Assembly: GCA_046727435.1 (NCBI GenBank)
Contig: JBKPCR010000038.1
Location: 1 to 9,528 of the forward strand
DNA length: 9,528 nucleotides
DNA from: CAVPRW01 sp046727435 [NCBI: bacterium]
Lineage (GTDB): Bacteria > Tectomicrobia > Entotheonellia > J063
Reading direction: 5' to 3'
Below, piece by piece: positions 1 to 5,836 of the stretch (position 1 is its first letter; each line of letters starts with the position of its first letter). The notes under the pieces are model-generated. The model saw only the letters and a program-made list of their open reading frames with translations. It was not told the DNA's origin and did no database searches. Position numbers and translations under genes: made by a program.

Positions 1-1119
1 GTCAGGCGCAACCTTGGCTTGATGCTCATACCCCTGAGCCAGGTGGCAGCCGGGGCACCCCATGGTTTGAAAGAGGTTCTGTCCGTGGGCCACGGTCGAG
101 GCAAACTGTAGCGCTGGTAACTCCGGCTGATGGCATTTCCGACATTGGGATTGAATCCAGGTATCGGTGAGGAGGGGCTCGGCCAGACGTGGGGTCTGGT
201 CGAAAAGATGCAGTTCCCCGTGCGCTGTAGGCACGGTGAGGGCTACCCCCTGTCCCGCATGGCAGATGGTACAGCCGAACTTCTCGACGGCGTGATGCGC
301 CGACAAGATGTCGCGATGCGGATGCGTAGCATACGGCTGCCCAGTGCCCTCGAAGCCGGCGCGATCGATGCCCATATGGCAGGTTTGACAACGTTCGACG
401 CGCATGAGCGGCTCGTTGAAGTTGGTATAGTTCAGTCCGGTAAGGACGACTTGCTCGATCTCAGGGGGCTTGGGCACCCTAAGACCGGGCAATATCGGCC
501 GCATGATTTTATCCATGCGCTCGCGTATGCGTTGATAGTCCGAAAGCCGGATGCGGCGTTCCTCTTCAAGCTCGTAGAGCGGGGCGTAGGCCGCTTTGAT
601 TTCAGCCTGCAGCGTATCCATGCTGGCTCTAAGCTCAGCGATCGGACCTTCCAGGGTAGCTATATGCTGTTCAAGTTGGTCGACCCTAGCCTTATAGCGT
701 GCCGCGGTGTCCAAACCCCCCTCACGCTCAGCCTTCTTGTATTCATAGTACTCGGCGTCCAAGCGGCTCTTGGCAAATTGTTGCTCCTGCAAGACGTCGG
801 CGAGACGATTTCTGACGCCCGCCAGCTCCTCGAGAGCTTTACGGTACTGTGTATGGCCCTCCAGGGTGGCTTGGGCTTGCTGAATCTTGGTCGCCAGCTC
901 CCCCTGGGTGGGCAGCAGGGCTTCTTCCTTGGCCTGCAGATCAGCCCGCAATTGGTCGTATTCCAACTCATAGAAGGTGGTCTGATAGTATTTCCATGGC
1001 CGGCGCACAAACGTCTCGTCCACCACGGTGTAGAACGAGGCGATAACGAGGATTATGCTCAGCACAAAGAATGTTCGGCTCAGCGAGCGTTCTTCATCCG
1101 GTTGGTAATCTTGAGCCAT
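1..1119 (-). CDS. Membrane-anchored multihaem cytochrome c with long coiled coil (C-terminus beyond left edge)
   Basis: Read from the ATG at 1119, the frame stays open to the window edge, giving 373 residues without a stop. Residues 16-33 form one hydrophobic span, probably an uncleaved anchor with the rest in the periplasm. Residues about 50-205 are rich in E, Q, K, R, A and L in heptad-like order, suggesting a long coiled coil. Four CxxCH haem c motifs follow: CQTCH (residue 244), CTICH (283), CRKCH (326) and CPGCH (355). The stretch between the first two carries several further His residues (266, 268, 275, 276) that could be axial ligands. It is the fifth visible gene of the bc operon, 37 nt after the subunit IV gene, and an AGGGAA sequence precedes the start. 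I infer that it takes electrons from the cytochrome b subunits, as the c-type subunit of the complex. More haems may lie beyond the edge. The exact family is not recognised. Confidence 0.88.
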   Translation of the reverse strand, partial: MAQDYQPDEERSLSRTFFVLSIILVIASFYTVVDETFVRRPWKYYQTTFYELEYDQLRADLQAKEEALLPTQGELATKIQQAQATLEGHTQYRKALEELAGVRNRLADVLQEQQFAKSRLDAEYYEYKKAEREGGLDTAARYKARVDQLEQHIATLEGPIAELRASMDTLQAEIKAAYAPLYELEEERRIRLSDYQRIRERMDKIMRPILPGLRVPKPPEIEQVVLTGLNYTNFNEPLMRVERCQTCHMGIDRAGFEGTGQPYATHPHRDILSAHHAVEKFGCTICHAGQGVALTVPTAHGELHLFDQTPRLAEPLLTDTWIQSQCRKCHQPELPALQFASTVAHGQNLFQTMGCPGCHLAQGYEHQAKVAPD

Positions 1120-1156
1120 GGAATATCACGTTCCCTATGGTGTTAGGCCAGCGCCG

Positions 1157-1966
1157 TTAGAGGTTGAACCAGGGAGTGACCCAGACGTATTTGATGTTGA
1201 AGGCGAGCCGTAAAATCATCTTCAATGGTAGCAGCATCATCGTAAGAAACAGGACCGCTTTTACCCCGAAGCGCACCCAACCTTCCGCAGCGATCTTGCT
1301 CTTACGTGCCAGGTAAAATAAACCGGCGCCCACCAGGTAGTATCCGCCCACAAACAAGGCCCCGAAAATGAACGCCCCCAGCGCCGAGCGGATGCCTAAG
1401 ATGGCGTGCAGATCGACGTTGGTGAGCGCCGCGACTTTATGCGGATCCCACTCATGCCACGGCCAGAATAAGTTCCAGCCGGGACCGCGGAAGAATACCC
1501 CCAAAATGATCAACGCCACCCAGAGCACCAGAAATCCGAACAGGTATACTAGGATGGCGAAACGTCGCTCCCGGAAGGTGTAGTATCCGGTGCTGCGAGT
1601 ATTCACGTCGATGAATGGGATCGCCATCAGGCCCACGATGATCAACGTCGGTAGGACGACCCCCGCAAACCATGGGTCGAAGTAGACGAGCATCTCCTGC
1701 AACCCGAGGAAGTACCAGGGGGCTTTCGAGGGATTGGGGGTCTTCGTTGGGTTAGCGATTTCTTCGAGCGGCGCATCGATGCCAAAGGACCAGACGGTCA
1801 GAAATGCCATCAAGGCAATCGTGCACAAGAACTCATTCCTGGTCAAATAGGGCCAGGTGTAGATTTTATCATCTGCAGCTCTCACGGGCTTGGGCGGCAA
1901 CTGAGGGTTCGCAGGAGCAGCGCGTGGCGCCCCTCTCTCAGGCGTCGGCTGGGCCTCTTCTGCCAT
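1157..1966 (-). CDS. petD: Cytochrome bc complex, cytochrome b C-terminal half (subunit IV type)
   Basis: This 269-aa membrane protein corresponds to the C-terminal half of cytochrome b (subunit IV in b6f), which forms part of the quinol-oxidation (Qo) pocket. The family hallmark lies at residues 81-91: K-A-P-W-Y-F-L-G-L-Q-E, at the place of the P-E-W-Y motif, so the usual Glu is replaced by Pro. The N-terminus (about 1-35) is Pro/Ala-rich and soluble. Likely membrane spans are 45-62, 99-119, 136-159, 193-219 and 234-252, two more than the three of chloroplast subunit IV. A W-rich loop (164-173) lies between the third and fourth spans. The ATG at 1966 is preceded by GAGGAG at good spacing. 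It sits 160 nt after the cytochrome b gene and just before the multihaem cytochrome, so it belongs to one complex. The petD symbol is by analogy. Confidence 0.92.
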   Translation of the reverse strand: MAEEAQPTPERGAPRAAPANPQLPPKPVRAADDKIYTWPYLTRNEFLCTIALMAFLTVWSFGIDAPLEEIANPTKTPNPSKAPWYFLGLQEMLVYFDPWFAGVVLPTLIIVGLMAIPFIDVNTRSTGYYTFRERRFAILVYLFGFLVLWVALIILGVFFRGPGWNLFWPWHEWDPHKVAALTNVDLHAILGIRSALGAFIFGALFVGGYYLVGAGLFYLARKSKIAAEGWVRFGVKAVLFLTMMLLPLKMILRLAFNIKYVWVTPWFNL

Positions 1967-2126
1967 CGTGGCATCTCCTCACCGGCTAGTCTTCTCTTGA
2001 GATATCCCGCATCTAAGTCTTACATGGCGCTATCGAGGGCAGCCGTTCTCACCAGCAGTCATGTGTCGGCGCAGCCCTGTCCTCTATAAGGGGCGATGCA
2101 TTTGCGTCAGCCCGTGTGGCTGCCGA

Positions 2127-2993
2127 CTATAGCGGGCCAGAGATACCGCCGTCTTTGCGTACACGCCAAAAATGCACCATCATCAGGGCACCAGCGAAGA
2201 GGGGCAAGAAGATGCAGTGCAGCACATAAAAGCGCAGCAACGTCGCCGAACCGACGATCCGCCCTCCGAGCAGGAACGCGCGTGCGTCATAGCGTGGATC
2301 AACTCCGAGCGCCTCTGCGAACGGCCCCTCGTGCCCAAGCAGCGGTGTCGCCCGCGCCATGTTCGTCCCCACTGTCACGGCCCACATGGCGAGCTGATCC
2401 CACGGCAGGAGATATCCCGTGAAGCTGAGGAGGAGGGTCAACACAAGCAACAAGACCCCGATCGTCCAATTGAACTCGCGCGGTGGTTTGTAGGAGCCGG
2501 TGAGAAACACGCGCAACATGTGGAGCCATACGGTGATCACCATGGCGTGGGCGGCCCAACGATGCATGTTGCGCACGAACATCCCGAACGGCACGTCGAA
2601 TTCCAGGTATTTCATGTCTAGATAGGCATACTCACCCACTGGCCGATAGTAGAACATCAGGATGACACCGGTGAAGGTGAGCACCAGAAAGAGCAGGAAG
2701 GAAATTCCTCCCATACACCAGGTGAAGCGAATGCGTACCCCGTGACGTGGGAGCTTGGCTGGGTGGAGATGGAACCAGATATTGCCCAACACCATGAGCA
2801 GGCGATTACGCGGGGTGTCGTCGTAGTCATGGCGGAAGATCGATTTCCACAGGAGAGAACGCACAACCGCTCGCGACATCTCATCGGATAACTTGGCGAC
2901 GCGCTCTTTCAGGCTCGGTGGCTGTCCGTTACCGTCGCCTCCCGAGCCGCGAGTTGACGGCGTTTGTGTGCCTCGTTGCCCACTCGTCCCCAC
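2127..2993 (-). CDS. petB: Cytochrome bc complex, b6-type cytochrome b (N-terminal half, dihaem)
   Basis: This 288-aa subunit carries the two b haems that move electrons across the membrane during quinol oxidation. The haem ligands are visible as H144 and H158 in the second helix and H259 and H274 in the fourth. The second pair is 15 residues apart, the spacing of b6 rather than of mitochondrial-type cytochrome b. GYLLPWDQ (193-200) is the conserved segment after the third helix, and the protein ends with [10 protein letters not shown], a b6-like terminus. Spans are about 92-114, 146-166, 176-196 and 252-277. A soluble, polar N-terminal extension of roughly 85 residues is longer than in plant b6. 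The start is a GTG, chosen because a strong GAGGGGGT sequence lies 6 nt upstream. It is followed by the subunit IV gene and preceded by the Mrr-like gene. Confidence 0.94.
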   Translation of the reverse strand: MGTSGQRGTQTPSTRGSGGDGNGQPPSLKERVAKLSDEMSRAVVRSLLWKSIFRHDYDDTPRNRLLMVLGNIWFHLHPAKLPRHGVRIRFTWCMGGISFLLFLVLTFTGVILMFYYRPVGEYAYLDMKYLEFDVPFGMFVRNMHRWAAHAMVITVWLHMLRVFLTGSYKPPREFNWTIGVLLLVLTLLLSFTGYLLPWDQLAMWAVTVGTNMARATPLLGHEGPFAEALGVDPRYDARAFLLGGRIVGSATLLRFYVLHCIFLPLFAGALMMVHFWRVRKDGGISGPL

Positions 2994-2999
2994 TATCGC

Positions 3000-3007
3000 A
3001 CCCCCTC
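3000..3007 (-). promoter_or_regulatory. Ribosome binding site supporting the GTG start of cytochrome b
   Basis: On the minus strand GAGGGGGT lies 6 nt before the GTG at 2993. The first in-frame ATG codons of the gene lie far inside it, so this site decides the start. Confidence 0.7.
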
Positions 3008-3078
3008 AAGGTCAGATCGTTCCATGATGGGTCTCTGCGTCTGCCTGATCGCTGTGATCCCCAGCCCTGACGTCAGGA

Positions 3079-3618
3079 TCATGTCCGCTTGCTGATCTCG
3101 GGTTGAATTTCCGGGCTGGCCGCTGGTAGCAAGGCGAAGCGTTGCAGGAGTTCGCGGAAACGCACCCCATTGATCAGCTCAATCGGCCCACCCACCGCCG
3201 CCGTGCCAGCCTCATCCGAGAAGAAGCCATTAGTAATAAGCACCCCCTTCGAGGCGCCCTCGCCCTTGACGGCATCTATCAGGGTCAGGACCTGCACAGC
3301 CTCAACCACTTCCCCTGCCTGCAGAAGTTCGCCGTGTACGACGTATTGTCCGCCAACGATCGGTGCCGAATTCACCGCCATCACTTCGAGTTGTCGGCTA
3401 CCGGCCGTGGTCGAACGCTCGACCTCTAAGCCCAGCTCCTGCAATAGTCGGCCGCACAACCATTCAAAACGTTCGAGGGTGAGGGTCAGTGGCAGGGGCG
3501 CCTGTCCATCCCCGAATCCCGCTTCTTGCTGCTCCTGCGACACAGGCGCCGGAACTTTCTTCATCGCGAAGATCACCACAAACCCCAGGATGATCGCGAC
3601 CACGATGGTGATGAACAT
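3079..3618 (-). CDS. Membrane-anchored Mrr-like (restriction-endonuclease-fold) protein, catalytic residues apparently lost
   Basis: The 179-aa product has an N-terminal hydrophobic anchor (residues 3-19), a Pro/Gln-rich linker (about 22-48) and a domain (about 49-162) resembling the Mrr catalytic domain of type IV restriction enzymes. The resemblance rests on the opening FE-x-L-x6-LG-L-x-V pattern (51-66) and the closing GVLITNGFFSDEA ... IELINGVRFRELL block (125-158), a strong Mrr signature. Active members have an acidic residue followed by (E/Q)xK on the central strand. Here the equivalent strand reads QYVVHGELL (91-99), with no such Lys, so nuclease activity is unlikely. AAGGAG lies 7 nt before the ATG. 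It sits second in the bc operon, 51 nt after the 55-aa protein gene and 85 nt before cytochrome b. A structural or assembly role in the bc complex is inferred only from this context. Confidence 0.75.
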   Translation of the reverse strand: MFITIVVAIILGFVVIFAMKKVPAPVSQEQQEAGFGDGQAPLPLTLTLERFEWLCGRLLQELGLEVERSTTAGSRQLEVMAVNSAPIVGGQYVVHGELLQAGEVVEAVQVLTLIDAVKGEGASKGVLITNGFFSDEAGTAAVGGPIELINGVRFRELLQRFALLPAASPEIQPEISKRT

Positions 3619-3669
3619 GGGCGTGCTCCTTGTCCGGCAGACGACTAGCGCGACAGCCGCACGCGCACG

Positions 3670-3837
3670 CTATTTAATCATTTCGCTATAGATATCATCC
3701 TTCTTCCCCTGCTCAATCAGCTTGTCGTGCTTCAGGGCCTGGCGAAATGCGACCCACAGACAGAAAATCACGGCCAGGAGCATCCCCACGATTGGCAGGT
3801 TATCGGGTTTGGTGAGAATCTCCCAAAAATGTTCCAT
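3670..3837 (-). CDS. Small single-span membrane protein, first gene of the bc operon
   Basis: A 55-aa protein beginning MEHFWEILTKPDN, with one hydrophobic segment at residues 15-31 and a charged, Lys/Asp-rich tail (36-55). The frame is open further upstream, but the predicted operon promoter (3907-3936) lies inside that extension, so a longer product could not be made from it. The ATG at 3837 has an AAAGGG sequence upstream, a modest ribosome site. The gene is followed at short distance by the Mrr-like gene and the cytochrome b genes. By analogy with small accessory subunits of respiratory complexes it may be a structural or assembly subunit, but this is inference from position and size. No family is recognised with certainty. 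Confidence 0.72.
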   Translation of the reverse strand: MEHFWEILTKPDNLPIVGMLLAVIFCLWVAFRQALKHDKLIEQGKKDDIYSEMIK

Positions 3838-3906
3838 CGCTGCAGCCCTTTCCGACTTCAGCATTGATCCGGTCCAGCTCTTGGAGCCCCTCCGAAAGCG
3901 TGCCCA

Positions 3907-3936
3907 AACATAATTGACCCCGACTGTTCTTGTCAA
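3907..3936 (-). promoter_or_regulatory. Sigma-70-like promoter of the bc operon
   Basis: On the minus strand a perfect -35 box TTGACA (3931-3936) is followed after 18 nt by TATGTT (3907-3912, four of six matches to TATAAT). A run of six A lies just upstream of the -35 box and could act as an UP element. Transcription would begin near 3900, leaving a leader of about 60 nt before the ATG at 3837. Confidence 0.65.
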
Positions 3937-4099
3937 GGATTTTTTCCGGCGTCAGGGAGCTCCAGAAGACCGACGAAAGCGGGCTGACAGAGGTGTAGCG
4001 CGCGCTGAAAAGTACAGCTGCGGGCTTCACCCGAGGTAATGGCGCATGACTGTCGCGGTATCGGCGGGGAGCGGTGCCGATTCTGGGCGGGGGGTTTTG

Positions 4100-4108
4100 T
4101 GCTATAAT
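4100..4108 (+). promoter_or_regulatory. Extended -10 promoter of the FTR-like gene
   Basis: TGCTATAAT is an exact extended -10 element (TG-n-TATAAT). The -35 position (about 4080-4085, ATTCTG) is poor, as is common for extended -10 promoters. Transcription would start near 4115, just before the leader hairpin. An inverted repeat ATCGGC/GCCGAT (4060-4065 and 4076-4081) overlaps the -35 region and might be an operator, but is short. Confidence 0.65.
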
Positions 4109-4120
4109 AGGTTTCAGATA

Positions 4121-4156
4121 GCCATGACCCGCGCCAGAGGCAGCGCGGGTCATGGC
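4121..4156 (+). promoter_or_regulatory. Perfect 14-bp leader hairpin upstream of the FTR-like gene
   Basis: GCCATGACCCGCGC (4121-4134) and its exact reverse complement (4143-4156) flank an 8-nt loop, CAGAGGCA. Transcription from the extended -10 promoter would place the hairpin about 6 nt from the 5' end of the mRNA. The Shine-Dalgarno sequence AGGAGG (4158-4163) begins 2 nt after the stem. It has no U-run and precedes the gene, so it is not a usual terminator. It could stabilise the mRNA, limit ribosome access or bind a regulator. The hairpin itself is certain from the sequence; the role is inference. Confidence 0.75.
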
Positions 4157-4192
4157 CAGGAGGAACTTCCCCTAATGCTCGGTGAGGATCGT

Positions 4193-4600
4193 ATGGAGAA
4201 AGAGCCCACGAAGACCAATGTCGATCGCATGTGGAAGTTTGCGCGCACGTTTGCGGACAAGAGCGGCACTTCCTTCCATCCGAATTCGGAGGTGACGGAG
4301 GTAGTCGTCAAAGGCTTGGCGCTGCATCAGGACGAGCTCGGAAAACCTCTTTGTCCGTGCAATTTCTATCCCGATAAGGCGGAGGAAGCCAAGAAACGAC
4401 GCTGGATCTGCGCCTGTGACGAGATGCAGGCCTATAAATACTGCCACTGTCTCTTGTTCGTGCGCGAGGATGGCCTTCCCATCACAGAGTACCTCCCCGA
4501 AGACCACGAAGGTCGCCAGATCTACGGCCTCGTCAAGGATCCGACACCCGACAGGGGCCGAGCGTTGCGTCACAAAGCTGGAACGCCGACGGAGGAATAG
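4193..4600 (+). CDS. Ferredoxin-thioredoxin reductase catalytic (beta) chain family protein
   Basis: The family's enzyme passes electrons from ferredoxin to a disulfide in thioredoxin through a [4Fe-4S] cluster next to a redox-active cysteine pair. The signature CPC-x16-CPC-x8-CHC is present with exact spacing as CPC (54-56), CAC (73-75) and CHC (84-86), so all six cysteines are kept and only the middle Pro is Ala. By homology C54, C73, C75 and C84 hold the cluster, and C56 and C86 form the disulfide. The product is 135 aa from the ATG at 4193 (GAGG 5 nt upstream). An in-frame ATG at 4175, 11 nt after AGGAGG, would give 141 aa and cannot be excluded. A charged tail of about 20 residues follows the core. 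No variable subunit, ferredoxin or thioredoxin gene is nearby. It is transcribed divergently from the bc operon; its electron donor and target are unknown. Confidence 0.88.
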   Translation: MEKEPTKTNVDRMWKFARTFADKSGTSFHPNSEVTEVVVKGLALHQDELGKPLCPCNFYPDKAEEAKKRRWICACDEMQAYKYCHCLLFVREDGLPITEYLPEDHEGRQIYGLVKDPTPDRGRALRHKAGTPTEE

Positions 4601-4623
4601 CTATCCTGGGGGTATGCGGAGCG

Positions 4624-5152
4624 GTGCGACTCTTGCGGAGGGTGACCACCGCGCTTTTGATTCTCACGACAATGATCATCGCAATGGCTGCCGTCCTGTT
4701 TGCCACTAAGGACTGACTGGTAGCGCCAGGCTTTCGCGTGGGCATCGCCGAGTATAATGCTCGCGTGCATTCCAGGTTGACGGTTCACGACGTCTCCCTC
4801 AATCTGCTGACCCGCACGGCGACAGTACGTGGGGTCAGCATCGCCGAGCGCGGATAGTCGTCGCTTGAAGTACCCATCTAGGTCGAACGCGTCAGCGCCA
4901 AAGTCTGGCTGTGGCCGATCATTCGGCGGCGGGTTGTCCTCGACGAAGTCGCGGTCTCGGGGGTGACCGTGCGGTCTGGAGATTGATGGCCAAAATCAGG
5001 TGAACCTCGACGCACGCTTTCCTCAGGTTACAGACGATCCGAACAAGCCTCCCCACTGGAACGTCAGTATCCACCAGTTCAGTGTTCTCAGGCAAGTCGA
5101 GGTCAGCCACGTGAGTGCCTTGACCGTGGAGACCGTGAGGTCAACCTGGTGA
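4624..5152 (+). pseudogene. Remnant of an AsmA/TamB-like envelope protein gene (N-terminal part)
   Basis: Frame 1 from the GTG at 4624 reads a signal-anchor-like start (VRLLRR, then a hydrophobic stretch rich in L, I, T and A) and then protein-like sequence, SRLTVHDVSLNLLTRTATV and RRRVVLDEVAVSGVTVRSGD. This resembles the N-terminal region of AsmA/TamB/DUF748-type proteins, which span or line the periplasm and help lipid or outer-membrane traffic. The frame is broken by TGA (4714), TAG (4855), TAG (4879) and TGA (4984). At about 4982 the homology moves to frame 2 (DGQNQVNLDARFPQVTDDP) and ends at TGA (5150). Intact relatives are several hundred to over a thousand residues long; only about 175 codons remain, so most of the gene is missing. 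Family assignment is from pattern recognition and is moderate; the pseudogene status is well supported. Confidence 0.68.
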
Positions 5153-5197
5153 AGCATGCACCATTGGTGTAGTGAACTGACGGCATGGAAATGGCCG

Positions 5198-5763
5198 ATG
5201 CACGCCGTCAGACTGGGAGCTCTGATGAGCTGCGGGATGTTGCCTGCGGCGAACCGGTTGGCGCCGTGTTGGTGGAAAAGATCGTCGCGGTCCTCAATGG
5301 TGAGAGTCTCAACTTGCAGGACTTTGAAGACTGTTTGCCTCTTACCGCAATTTATAGATCTAATTGGTCTTATATTGATCTTATTTTGCTACGACAAGAA
5401 GCCATATGCACGCGCATCATCCCGGTGGATGAAGCGGAGGTGAGCGATACCTCAGTGAGTTGGACCAGCGGGCAGAACGGGATCAAGCGTTGGTAAGGGT
5501 CGTACATGAGCGGGGATATTACGAGATGAGGTGTGCACCTAGCGGCGCCACCAGCTCATCATGCGCACCTGCATTGATCGGCGGGTGCAATAGTTCAGAT
5601 CGTACAGTATTATTAGGACCATCAACCGATGATTGGAGCACCCTTGGATGGAGCGATACGGGAGCGGATTCAGCGGTTATTGGCCGAACGCCAGGTCAAT
5701 GTTCGATTGACCTCATTGCTCGAAGCACTCCACAAGAAAAGGAACCTCGAGTTCCCACCGTGA
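5198..5763 (+). pseudogene. surA: Frameshifted SurA/PpiC-type periplasmic chaperone gene
   Basis: Pieces in successive frames follow the order of a SurA N-terminal (SurA_N) chaperone domain. A signal-peptide-like segment in frame 2 (from ATG 5198: MHAVRLGALMSCGMLPAAN) is followed in frame 1 by VEKIVAVLNGESLNLQDFED, the typical start of mature SurA, then LLRQEAICTRIIPVDEAEV. A one-base loss near 5442 shifts to frame 3 (ERYLSELDQRAERDQALVR). Frame 2 resumes near 5525 (RRHQLIMRTCIDRRVQ), with stops TAG 5540 and TAG 5591. Frame 1 returns near 5605 (QYY, TAG 5614, DHQ), then IRERIQRLLAERQVNVRLTS and a natural-looking end FPP-TGA (5761). SurA normally escorts unfolded outer-membrane proteins in the periplasm. 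At least four frameshifts and three stops make it nonfunctional. No complete PPIase (parvulin) domain is seen, so it may derive from a short SurA_N-only paralogue. Confidence 0.78.
5351..5390 (+). repeat. Imperfect 20-bp tandem repeat, AT-rich, inside the SurA-like pseudogene
   Basis: Units 5351-5370 and 5371-5390 match at 14 of 20 positions and are very AT-rich compared with the surroundings. Read in different frames they give the similar peptides FIDLIGL and YIDLILL. The latter fits the SurA-like alignment. Because 20 is not a multiple of three, a duplication here would itself shift the frame. The similarity is modest and may be chance. Confidence 0.35.
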
Positions 5764-5836
5764 ACTCAGAGCTTTCCATGTTCACCCCTTTGCCTGGCCT
5801 GGCCACTGGGGAGCAGGTGTATCGTAGCACAGGTAC

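Noticed and set aside
130-1146. Long plus-strand open frame of 338 codons
   Set aside because: It is antisense to the multihaem cytochrome c, has no recognisable motifs, and the opposite strand shows four CxxCH motifs, an anchor and a ribosome site.
3170-3691. Plus-strand open frame of 173 codons rich in Ser, Pro and Thr
   Set aside because: It is antisense to the Mrr-like gene, and its composition is typical of a shadow frame.
4640-4668. GGTGACCACC followed by GCGCTTTT, terminator-like, after the FTR-like gene
   Set aside because: The stem is short and the T-run is four bases inside the pseudogene reading frame.
4753-4758. TATAAT hexamer on the plus strand
   Set aside because: It falls in the AsmA/TamB-like remnant, where it encodes part of E-Y-N. 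No -35 box or intact gene goes with it.
5764-5836. Gap between the SurA-like remnant and the DUF151 gene, checked for a convergent terminator
   Set aside because: Only a KpnI-type AGGTACCT palindrome and a mismatched GTG/CAC stem were seen; neither resembles a terminator.
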